DNA of 5,368 nucleotides, taken from the NCBI GenBank assembly GCA_003517725.1, contig DOZZ01000080.1, positions 1 to 5,368 on the forward strand, in the 5' to 3' direction. The DNA comes from Bryobacterales bacterium (lineage in GTDB: Bacteria; Acidobacteriota; Terriglobia; Bryobacterales; Bryobacteraceae). Within the stretch, counting starts at the first letter, position 1, and each line of letters starts with the position of its first letter. Shown here piece after piece: positions 1 to 5,368 of this stretch. A program made the position numbers and the translations under genes. Under the pieces are notes generated by a model, which ran no database searches, was not told the origin of the DNA, and saw only the letters and a program-made list of their open reading frames with translations.

Positions 1-107
1 TCTCCGTGATCTTCACGCGCGATAACAGCAAGCAGACCGCTATCGTGCCCTATGTGGCCAAACGCCTGGCCGACTACTTCATTGCGACGGCTGCTGCCGC
101 ACCATAA
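1..107 (+). CDS. 3' end of an unidentified protein (partial)
   Basis: Reading from base 3, an open frame gives 34 residues and stops at TAA 105-107. The start lies outside the window. The visible tail begins SVIFTRDNSKQ and continues to a helix-like PYVAKRLADYF, ending in an alanine-rich stretch. The shape, a beta-strand (SVIFTRD) followed by a C-terminal amphipathic helix, resembles the end of class A beta-lactamase-like or penicillin-binding transpeptidase domains. Thirty-four residues are too few to assign a family, so this is only a suggestion. The last 29 bases overlap the 3' end of the convergent mscS-type gene. The neighbouring long plus-strand frame that starts at 52 is a shadow of that gene and not a continuation of this one. 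Confidence 0.55.
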   Translation, partial: SVIFTRDNSKQTAIVPYVAKRLADYFIATAAAAP

Positions 108-1152
108 CGGTGCGGGTCGGAAACGGCATGTCGATCTTCTCGACGCGGAGGCGCTTGAGAATTCTCTTGCGCATTTCGCTCTGCACCGCGAACTGCTGTG
201 CGAACTCCGCCACGAAGACAGTGAGCGTGAACTGCAGCGCGGAATCTCCGAAACCGGGGTTCAGGCGCGCGTTGGGCGCCGGCTCCGCCAGCAGTCCGGA
301 GATTTGCCCCACGCCGCGCACGGCCTCGTCCACCAACACGGCTTCCACCTGGTCGGGATCGCTGTCATAGCCGACGCCGACGGCTACCTGCACGGCCAGG
401 TACTGGTTAGGGAAATTGAAATTGGTGATGATGGCCTGGCCCAGCTTGGCATTGGGCACGATGATCAGATTGTGGCCCAGCGTGCGCATCATCGTGCTGC
501 GCCAGCTGATGTCGGCGACGACGCCCTCTTCGCCCGAGTTCAGCCTGATGTAGTCGCCCAGCCGGACCTGGCCCGCGATCGAAATATAAAATCCGGCGAA
601 CAGGTTCGACAGCGTGTCCTGCAGCGCCAGCGCCACGGCCAGGCCGCCGACGCCGAGGGTGGCCAGCAGCGGCGTGATCGAAATGCCCAAGTGATTCAGC
701 AGAATCAGGAGCCCGATGACGGCCACGAAAATCTGGGCGAGGCTTTTGGTCAGACTGGTGGCGGGCATCTGTCCGTTGGAGCGGCCGCCGTAGTGCCGGA
801 CCAGGTTGCCCACCAGTTGCGACACCATGATGGTGATGGAGATCAGCCACAGGGCGAACAGGCTTTTGGCGATGTAATGCAGCGCGCGCGGCGGCAGTTC
901 GGAGGTCTGCGTGGCGAAATGCAGGCCCAGAATCAGGCCCCAGATCATAATGGGGCCGCGCAAAGTCGAGATCAGGATTGGACCAGCCTGGCTGGTTGCC
1001 GTGGCTGCCATGCGCCGGATCACGCGGAATAGCAGCCGCCGCACCAGCGAGGCCCCGATCAGGGTCAGCAGCAGCACGCCGGCTGGAATCACAATGTGAA
1101 TCCAGTCGTGACTCAGGTAGCGCCGGATAGGTTCGATTACGTTCCGCAGCAT
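79..1152 (-). CDS. MscS-family mechanosensitive ion channel
   Basis: This 357-residue inner-membrane protein of the small-conductance mechanosensitive channel family would open under membrane tension and release solutes during hypo-osmotic shock. Hydrophobic segments are visible at about 18-39, 61-81, 94-116, 137-156 and 160-190, so it has two more transmembrane helices than E. coli MscS. The last is the pore helix, with the expected small-residue pattern (LGVGGLAVALALQDTLSN, 166-183). The beta domain follows (about 195-250, with VRLGDYIRL and the IIVPNAKL motif around 230-237), then the alpha-beta vestibule (about 255-345) ending in the family-typical IDMPFPTRTV. The ATG at 1152-1150 is the only ATG in frame near the N-terminus and has no convincing Shine-Dalgarno site. 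It is divergent from the secretin gene and convergent with the gene ending at 107. Family assignment is secure; which subtype and what gating stimulus are unknown. Confidence 0.95.
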   Translation of the reverse strand: MLRNVIEPIRRYLSHDWIHIVIPAGVLLLTLIGASLVRRLLFRVIRRMAATATSQAGPILISTLRGPIMIWGLILGLHFATQTSELPPRALHYIAKSLFALWLISITIMVSQLVGNLVRHYGGRSNGQMPATSLTKSLAQIFVAVIGLLILLNHLGISITPLLATLGVGGLAVALALQDTLSNLFAGFYISIAGQVRLGDYIRLNSGEEGVVADISWRSTMMRTLGHNLIIVPNAKLGQAIITNFNFPNQYLAVQVAVGVGYDSDPDQVEAVLVDEAVRGVGQISGLLAEPAPNARLNPGFGDSALQFTLTVFVAEFAQQFAVQSEMRKRILKRLRVEKIDMPFPTRTVMVRQQPSQ

Positions 1153-1217
1153 GGCCGGTTTCTTAAGAATCGCATGCGCGGTGCACGAATTGCGGCTCCG
1201 GCGCGTCAGCTATTAAA
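1153..1217. promoter_or_regulatory. divergent spacer between mscS-type gene and secretin gene
   Basis: These 65 bases must hold the start signals of both the channel gene (leftward) and the secretin gene (rightward), unless those promoters lie inside the opposing genes. I see no convincing -35/-10 pair in either direction. The AT-rich TATTAA at 1211-1216 lies directly before the secretin GTG, too close to serve as a -10 for a transcript including that start. Short 6-base palindromes (CTTAAG 1162-1167, GCATGC 1172-1177, GTGCAC 1181-1186) are too small to call operators. Neither gene has a good ribosome binding site here. Confidence 0.3.
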
Positions 1218-2816
1218 GTGCGAGTCTTCTCCTGTTTTCTGGCGTTGCTGCTGGCGGCGGCCCCGCTGGCCGATGCCTCCACCGCCTCGCACCTTTACCG
1301 GCAGGCCCGCAAGGCCGAGAAACACGGGCAGTTCGCGCAGGCTTTTCTGCTGTATTCGCAAGCCGCCGCGGCCAACCCCGCCAACCGCACCTATTCCAGC
1401 CGCGCCGAAGCCGTTCGGCGTCAGGCCGCCGAGCAGTCGCCGCCCCAAGTTAGCGCCGGGGCGCCGGAGTTGAACTTGCCCGCCGAAGATCCGGCGCAGG
1501 TGTTCGACAGCTTGACCGAGCGCGAGTATGCCGCGGCCCGCCAGCCGCGCCCGCCGGTGGAACTACAGGCCACCGCCGGCACGCTGCCGGTGGAGTTTGA
1601 CGGCACCGATCGCCAGTTGTTCGAGCAGGTGGCCCGCGCGTTTGGACTGGACGTCTTGTTCGATGGCGACTACCAGCCCGGGCCGCCCATCCATTTTCAT
1701 ATTGGCCCGGCGGATTATCGGGTGGCGCTGCACTTACTCGAAGCCGCGACCAATTCGTTTCTTGTGCCGCTGGGACCGCGCCTAATGCTCGTCGCGCGCG
1801 ATACGCCGGCCAAGCGCAATGACCTGGAACAGACGGTTACGGTGGTTACGCCGGTCCCGACCGCGTTGCAGAATCGCGACTTGGTCGAGATCACGCAGGC
1901 CGTACGCCAGGCCGTCGGCGTCGAAAAAATCGCGTGGGACACCAAGACCAATTTCCTGATCATCCGCGACCGGGTCTCGCGCGCGCTGGCGGCGCAGGCC
2001 GTGATCGAGGACCTGCTGGCGTACCGCGCCCAGACCATCGCGGATGTCGAATTCCTGCAGGTCAGCGAGTCCGACCTGTTGAACATCGGCATCGACTGGC
2101 AGAACAGCTTTTCCGTGGCCTATCTGGGCCATGTGCTGCGCGGCACCGGCACGATCGGGTCTACGCTCCAGAATCTGGTGACGATTGGCGGCGGCCGCAC
2201 CATGTTCGGGATCGGGGTGGCGGACATGTCGCTGATCGCCACGTTGTCGGAGAGTAAGGCGAACCTGCTTCTAAAAACGCAGTTGCGCTCCTCCGATGGG
2301 CAGGCCGCAACATTGCATGTGGGTGATCGCTATCCGATCCTGACCGCCGGTTACTTCGGCCCAGCCTCATTCAGCGCGGGCCAAACCTACACGCCGCCGC
2401 CTTCCTATACGTTCGAGGACCTGGGCATCACGATTAAGCTGACGCCGCACATTCACGACATGCAGGAGACCACGCTCGATCTGGACGGCGAGTTCAAGAT
2501 CCTGAGCGGCGCGGGGCTCAACGGCATTCCGATCATCTCGAGCCGCAAAATAACATCGACGGTGCGATTGAGGAACGACGAATGGGCGCTGGTAGCGGGC
2601 CTGACCACGGAAGGCATTTCGAAGAATTGGACCAGTGTGTGGGGCCTGGGCAACCTGTCCCTGATCGGCCCGCTGTTTCGGCACTACACGCGCGATAAAG
2701 AGCGCAACCATCTGCTGATTGCAATCCGCCCGCGTTTGCTGGGGCTGGCGCCGGATCAGATTGTGACGCGCGAGGTGCGGGTGGGCACGGAGACGCGCAC
2801 GGTTTCACCGCTGTAG
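1218..2816 (+). CDS. secretin (GspD/PilQ-superfamily outer-membrane channel) with N-terminal TPR-like hairpin
   Basis: This 532-residue exported protein belongs to the bacterial type II/III secretion and type IV pilus secretin family, which forms a gated outer-membrane ring. The GTG start at 1218 is the only start in frame after the upstream stop at 1164 and gives a clean signal peptide (hydrophobic 4-17, probable cleavage after ADA at about 20). Residues 23-57 form a TPR-like helical pair. Residues 125-195 look like a secretin N0/STN domain and 203-270 like an N1 ring domain. The secretin core spans about 275-506, with GDRYPI (369-374), LGITIKLTPHIH (402-413), GIPIISSRKITSTVRL (436-451) and IGPLFRHYTRDKERNHLLIAIRPRL (483-507, shown by its ends). 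The two prolines of the classical signature are replaced by Trp475 and Ser481. No pilus or secretion ATPase, pilin or platform gene is visible nearby, so the system served is unknown. The stop lies four bases before the convergent gene's stop. Confidence 0.92.
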   Translation: MRVFSCFLALLLAAAPLADASTASHLYRQARKAEKHGQFAQAFLLYSQAAAANPANRTYSSRAEAVRRQAAEQSPPQVSAGAPELNLPAEDPAQVFDSLTEREYAAARQPRPPVELQATAGTLPVEFDGTDRQLFEQVARAFGLDVLFDGDYQPGPPIHFHIGPADYRVALHLLEAATNSFLVPLGPRLMLVARDTPAKRNDLEQTVTVVTPVPTALQNRDLVEITQAVRQAVGVEKIAWDTKTNFLIIRDRVSRALAAQAVIEDLLAYRAQTIADVEFLQVSESDLLNIGIDWQNSFSVAYLGHVLRGTGTIGSTLQNLVTIGGGRTMFGIGVADMSLIATLSESKANLLLKTQLRSSDGQAATLHVGDRYPILTAGYFGPASFSAGQTYTPPPSYTFEDLGITIKLTPHIHDMQETTLDLDGEFKILSGAGLNGIPIISSRKITSTVRLRNDEWALVAGLTTEGISKNWTSVWGLGNLSLIGPLFRHYTRDKERNHLLIAIRPRLLGLAPDQIVTREVRVGTETRTVSPL

Positions 2817-2820
2817 ATGC

Positions 2821-3258
2821 CTAACGCGGTCCGCTGAGCTTCGCCATTTCATGCTGAGCTGCGCGATAATCGCCCGACGCGATATGCGGCTTGCCAGCGA
2901 CGCTGCGCTGATATTCGTAAACAGTAGCTCTTATCGACTTGCCGGAATCAAGACGGACGGGGATGACGATCCTTCGGTATTCGTGAGGTTCCAGGTCGTC
3001 AAAGCCGCAGCCCTCATAGCTGTCAAGATCTGGGTAGGTCGCGTCAGTATCCCGAATTTCGTAGACGTCGCCCCGAACCCAATCGCCCGATGTTGGCGAC
3101 GCAATGAAACCAGGATAGTCGCCTACCAGGTAAAGGCGACCATGGGCTTGGCCGCCACCCACCCACTTCGCGGATCTTGTGAGGAGTTGAGCGAACTCAT
3201 TATCGGCGCCCCGCCGCAGAGTTCCGTAAACGAACAGGTTCCGGCTCGCGCTCGTCAT
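2821..3258 (-). CDS. gamma-glutamylcyclotransferase-fold protein (GGCT/AIG2/YtfP-like)
   Basis: This 145-residue cytosolic protein has the gamma-glutamylcyclotransferase fold. It shows the N-terminal substrate-binding loop FVYGTLRRG (9-17), the strand VRGDVYEI (61-68), and D79-S-Y-E82-G, where Glu82 aligns with the catalytic acid of the family. ATVYEYQ (111-117) and a GDYR near 129-132 complete the usual pattern. The family releases 5-oxoproline or similar cyclised products from gamma-glutamyl amines, dipeptides or modified antibiotics; the substrate here cannot be read from sequence. It is the second gene of a two-gene unit: its ATG (3258-3256) overlaps the TGA of the upstream membrane-protein gene (ATGA), and AGAGG sits seven bases upstream, so translational coupling is likely. 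The GC content is about 53% over 3001-3060 by hand count, lower than the secretin next door. Confidence 0.88.
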   Translation of the reverse strand: MTSASRNLFVYGTLRRGADNEFAQLLTRSAKWVGGGQAHGRLYLVGDYPGFIASPTSGDWVRGDVYEIRDTDATYPDLDSYEGCGFDDLEPHEYRRIVIPVRLDSGKSIRATVYEYQRSVAGKPHIASGDYRAAQHEMAKLSGPR

Positions 3259-3863
3259 GATTTCGCCTCTTGCACTTCTATTCTACTCAGTAGGCGGTTC
3301 AAACGCTCAAAACCATGTTTTTCGACGTAGGCCCTAACGACGGGCAGGCGGTTCAAATTTTTTAGATCGTATTCAAAAAGGTCGCATACCTCATCCTCCG
3401 TCAGTTGGTCGCGATACCGCAAGACGCCAACAAATTCAAAGAAGTTTAGATAGCGATTAAAGCGTTGGATATCAGGAGTGTTCCTTAAATTCTCGACCTC
3501 CGCCATAAGCTGGAGGGTCTCGGGAGCCTCGTGCCAGTCAAGAAGCGACCGGATCCGCTGATATTTAGCGGTCTGGTAAAAGCTGTGGAACATCGAAAAG
3601 AGCCATTCAGAGCGCCTTGTGCGGACCGTTCGCCAATACTGATAGGCGGCAAAAACAGCTGCTATGACTACGAAGGACTCCGAAAGAGGTTTGGTAAACA
3701 GCTCTATATTCTGCATACAGGTGGCGTATCGGGAACTCGGAATCGCTACCACATGCGTCGTGGGAGGTTCTTTTTGCTGCTCTGAAAGAGCCGGTGAGAG
3801 CGCAGCCATTCCCAGAACCACGAAGAGACCTATGAGAAATAGCTTTCGGCGAGAATTAGACAT
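3255..3863 (-). CDS. uncharacterised two-segment membrane protein with cytoplasmic helical domain
   Basis: I do not recognise a function for this 202-residue protein. It has an N-terminal SRRK followed by a hydrophobic stretch (about 7-27, a membrane anchor or signal peptide). A hydrophilic loop (28-59) with a single Cys49 follows, then a second hydrophobic segment (about 62-78), then RTVRTRR. By the positive-inside rule, the C-terminal 120 residues would be cytoplasmic. That part is helical and rich in aromatic and charged residues (LFSMFHSFYQ 88-97; RYLNFFEFVGVLRY 137-150; EDEVCDLFEYDL 156-167). The NFFEFVG core is reminiscent of DUF4760-type membrane proteins, a weak resemblance judged by eye. 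The ATG at 3863-3861 is supported by GAGGA nine bases upstream. It is first in the unit with the cyclotransferase-fold gene and is markedly AT-rich compared with the flanking genes, which suggests acquisition by transfer. Confidence 0.8.
   Translation of the reverse strand: MSNSRRKLFLIGLFVVLGMAALSPALSEQQKEPPTTHVVAIPSSRYATCMQNIELFTKPLSESFVVIAAVFAAYQYWRTVRTRRSEWLFSMFHSFYQTAKYQRIRSLLDWHEAPETLQLMAEVENLRNTPDIQRFNRYLNFFEFVGVLRYRDQLTEDEVCDLFEYDLKNLNRLPVVRAYVEKHGFERLNRLLSRIEVQEAKS
3266..3270 (-). promoter_or_regulatory. Shine-Dalgarno site of the cyclotransferase-fold gene
   Basis: AGAGG on the minus strand lies seven bases upstream of the ATG at 3258, inside the last codons of the upstream membrane-protein gene. 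It supports this start over any internal one and, with the ATGA overlap, points to reinitiation or coupled translation. Confidence 0.65.
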
Positions 3864-3979
3864 AGCGTATTTTCCTCGTTTGTAGGCTACTATGGGCTGC
3901 CTCGACCGGGCTCCAAAGCAGGTAGCAAAGGAACACGGCTAGGACGCCGTGATGGCCACCTTCATGCGAAAAACGTCCC
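3864..3979. promoter_or_regulatory. divergent spacer between the membrane-protein gene and dinB-type gene
   Basis: These 116 bases separate two divergent genes and should hold the promoter of the leftward two-gene unit and of the rightward dinB-type gene. The only structure seen is a perfect 6-base inverted repeat, CACGGC at 3934-3939 and GCCGTG at 3946-3951 with a 6-base loop. It could be a small operator or chance. No clear -35/-10 pair was found in either direction. The 16-codon frame starting at ATG 3892 has no coding support. Confidence 0.3.
3873..3877 (-). promoter_or_regulatory. Shine-Dalgarno site of the membrane-protein gene
   Basis: GAGGA on the minus strand is nine bases upstream of the ATG at 3863. 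It is a near-ideal site and fixes the start. It contrasts with the GC-rich genes in this window, which have no such site. Confidence 0.75.
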
Positions 3980-4465
3980 ATGGAACCCTGGTTGCGCGGC
4001 CCCCTGCCTGACACGAACCCGCTGCTGGCCCCCTCATTACGTGCATTGGAACAGGTGCTGGAAGATCTGCCGCGCTTTACTGCCGGGCTTACTACGGCTC
4101 AACTCTGGACCAGCCCCGGAGCTTGCGCGCCGGCCGGCTTCCATCTGCAACATATCGCGGGGAGCGTCGATCGGCTGGCTACGTATTTGCGCGGCGAGGC
4201 GTTGAACGAAGGGCAGCTCGCGGCGCTGGCGGCAGAGCAGCAACCGGGCGCCGCGGCGGAAGCTATGGTCTCGGCGGCTACACGCGCGGTGTCCGCCGTC
4301 ATGGCCCAGATTCGCGCGCTTCCCGAAAGCGAGTTCAACGCCACCCGCTATGTGGGGCGCGCGCGTGTTCCCGTGACTGCGTTGGGCCTGGCGTTTCACA
4401 TCGCCGAGCACACGCAGCGGCACTTGGGCCAATTGATCGTGCTGAGCCGACTGGCGCGCGGTTAG
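3980..4465 (+). CDS. DinB-family putative metal-dependent protein
   Basis: This 161-residue soluble protein belongs to the DinB/YfiT-like four-helix superfamily. The likely metal-binding triad is visible: His58 in FHLQHIAGSVDRL (54-66) and His144 and His148 in HIAEHTQRHLGQL (140-152), matching the family's H...HxxxHxGQ arrangement. Members include thiol transferases (for example bacillithiol- or mycothiol-linked enzymes) and many stress-induced proteins without known reactions, so the substrate is open. The ATG at 3980 is the only start codon in frame after the in-frame stop at 3950; no Shine-Dalgarno site precedes it. The gene lies 31 bases upstream of the SIS-domain gene on the same strand, so the two may be cotranscribed. 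The GC content is very high (45 of 60 in 4201-4260). Confidence 0.88.
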   Translation: MEPWLRGPLPDTNPLLAPSLRALEQVLEDLPRFTAGLTTAQLWTSPGACAPAGFHLQHIAGSVDRLATYLRGEALNEGQLAALAAEQQPGAAAEAMVSAATRAVSAVMAQIRALPESEFNATRYVGRARVPVTALGLAFHIAEHTQRHLGQLIVLSRLARG

Positions 4466-4484
4466 AGCTCGCAATACACTGCGG

Positions 4485-4490
4485 TATGCT
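4485..4490 (+). promoter_or_regulatory. possible -10 element before the SIS-domain gene
   Basis: TATGCT lies six bases before the ATG at 4497, and the gene has no Shine-Dalgarno site. That spacing is what a leaderless transcript starting at the ATG would need. The hexamer at the -35 distance (TTAGAG, 4462-4467, 17-base spacer) is a poor match, so this is tentative. Confidence 0.2.
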
Positions 4491-4496
4491 CTACCC

Positions 4497-5368
4497 ATGT
4501 CTCGAATGCTCGATGAAATTCGGCAGCAGCCGGAGGCCCTGGAACGCACGCTGCAAACCGAACTGCCGCGCGTCGAACGCTTCCGCCAGTTGATTGCCCG
4601 GCGCAAGCCGCGCTTGGTGGTGCTGGCGGCGCGCGGCACGTCCGACAATGCCGCGCAGTTTGGACGCTATCTGCTCGAAATCACCACCGGCATCCCCGTT
4701 TCGCTGGCCGCGCCTTCGGTGCACACGCTGTATGGCGCCAAGATCGACTATCGCGACGCCCTGCTGGTGGCCATTTCGCAATCGGGGGAATCCACCGACA
4801 TCAATAGCGTGCTCGAAGCCGCGCGCAAACAGGGCGCCGTCACGTTAGCTATCACCAATGAGCCGAAGAGCGCGATGTCGCGCCTGGCCGACCATGTCTG
4901 GCTGGTGCGCGCGGGCAAGGAGAAGAGCGTTGCCGCCACCAAAACCTATTCGAGCCAGCTGATGCTGATGTACTTGCTGGCGTACGCGCTGGGCGGCCGC
5001 ATCCGGCTCAATGAGCTGCAGAAAATTCCCCAGGCGGCGGCATCGGCGCTGCGGCTGGAAGCTGAGATTGCGGTGCTCAGCGAGCGTTATCGCTTTATGG
5101 ACTACGCGGTGGTGGTGGGCCGCGGGCTCAACTACGCCAATGCGCTGGAGTTTTCGCTGAAGTTGATGGAGACCTGCTACGTGGTGGCCGAGCGCTTCTC
5201 GTCGGCCGACTTCTTTCATGGTCCGATTGCGCTGATTGAGCGCAATTTTCCCGGATTTTTGTTCGCGCCGTCGGGCGTCACGTGGCCTTCTATCCAGGAG
5301 CTCGCGGCCAGGATGAAGGCGCTGCACGCCGAGACGATTATCCTGACGGACCGCAAAAACACGGAAGC
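4497..5368 (+). CDS. double-SIS-domain sugar-phosphate enzyme, NagB-II-type glucosamine-6-phosphate deaminase-like (3' end missing)
   Basis: The frame is open from ATG 4497 to the window end (290 complete codons). Full-length relatives have roughly 330-350 residues, so perhaps 40-60 are missing. It is the isomerase half of GlmS as a free protein, without the glutamine amidotransferase domain; it begins MLDEIRQQPEAL, the usual start of that half. SIS domain 1 has RGTSD (46-50), ISQSGEST (93-100) and VAATKTYSSQL (145-155). SIS domain 2 has GRGLNYANALEFSLKLME (208-225) and SSADFFHGPIALI (235-247). Glu218, Lys222, Glu225 and His241 line up with catalytic-region residues of GlmS. AAPSV, RAGKEKSVAATK and FSSADFFHGP resemble the NagB-II glucosamine-6-phosphate deaminases, which convert GlcN6P to Fru6P and ammonia in amino-sugar catabolism. 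Another ketose/aldose isomerase or deglycase of the AgaS/FrlB type is possible. ATG 4506 is an alternative start. Confidence 0.9.
   Translation, partial: MSRMLDEIRQQPEALERTLQTELPRVERFRQLIARRKPRLVVLAARGTSDNAAQFGRYLLEITTGIPVSLAAPSVHTLYGAKIDYRDALLVAISQSGESTDINSVLEAARKQGAVTLAITNEPKSAMSRLADHVWLVRAGKEKSVAATKTYSSQLMLMYLLAYALGGRIRLNELQKIPQAAASALRLEAEIAVLSERYRFMDYAVVVGRGLNYANALEFSLKLMETCYVVAERFSSADFFHGPIALIERNFPGFLFAPSGVTWPSIQELAARMKALHAETIILTDRKNTE

Noticed and set aside
52..1032. Long plus-strand open frame of 326 codons opposite the channel gene
   Set aside because: The translation is rich in Gln, His, Arg and Asp with no hydrophobic core or known motif. The opposite strand encodes a convincing MscS-family protein, so this is a GC-driven shadow.
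1211..1216. TATTAA as a -10 element for the secretin gene
   Set aside because: A transcript from it would begin inside the coding region after the GTG start, losing the signal peptide; the hexamer at -35 distance (TTGCGG, 15-base spacer) is also weak.
2819..2825. GCCTAAC, which matches the RYYYAAC core of an integron attC site, right after the secretin stop
   Set aside because: No matching GTTRRRY core is found within the next 141 bases, and the sequence is the coding end of the cyclotransferase-fold gene.
2851..3330. Plus-strand open frame of 159 codons across the cyclotransferase-fold gene
   Set aside because: The minus strand carries FVYGTLRRG and the catalytic DSYEG with a good ribosome binding site; the plus-strand translation shows nothing recognisable.
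3892..3942. Sixteen-codon frame starting MGCLDRAPKQ in the divergent spacer
   Set aside because: Too short, without ribosome binding site or coding signature; no attenuator-like structure follows it.
4037..4648. Minus-strand open frame of 203 codons across the dinB-type gene and the SIS gene start
   Set aside because: Low-complexity Arg/Ala/Ser translation without motifs; both plus-strand genes it covers have clear family signatures.

Overview
The window looks like chromosomal DNA from a high-GC, double-membraned bacterium. An outer-membrane secretin implies a second membrane. The GC-rich genes without Shine-Dalgarno sites would fit Acidobacteriota or a similar soil lineage, but that placement is inference and no marker gene is present to settle it.

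Layout from left to right: (1) the last 34 codons of an unidentified plus-strand gene, ending at 107; (2) a minus-strand MscS-family mechanosensitive channel (79-1152) whose 3' end overlaps the first gene tail to tail; (3) a 65-base divergent spacer; (4) a plus-strand secretin with an N-terminal TPR-like helical hairpin (1218-2816), without visible secretion or pilus partners; (5) a minus-strand two-gene unit, reading 3863 to 2821, that encodes an uncharacterised small membrane protein followed by a gamma-glutamylcyclotransferase-fold protein, joined by an ATGA overlap; (6) a 116-base divergent spacer; (7) a plus-strand DinB-family metalloprotein (3980-4465); (8) a plus-strand double-SIS-domain sugar-phosphate enzyme (4497 to the window end, incomplete), closest by eye to the NagB-II type of glucosamine-6-phosphate deaminase.

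Most of the window is ordinary housekeeping or envelope content. The two-gene minus-strand unit stands out. It is much poorer in GC than its flanks (about 46% by hand count over 3301-3480, against 67-75% in sampled secretin and dinB lines). Both its genes have clear Shine-Dalgarno sites, whereas the four GC-rich genes with visible starts have none. It also fits tightly between the secretin stop and the dinB promoter region. This suggests recent acquisition. It is the best candidate here for an undescribed module, although nothing in the sequence gives it a function. The second point of interest is the secretin, which has lost both prolines of the classical secretin signature while keeping its spacing.

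No RNA genes, CRISPR arrays, insertion sequences or long repeats were seen. No stretch over 300 bases is without a gene.
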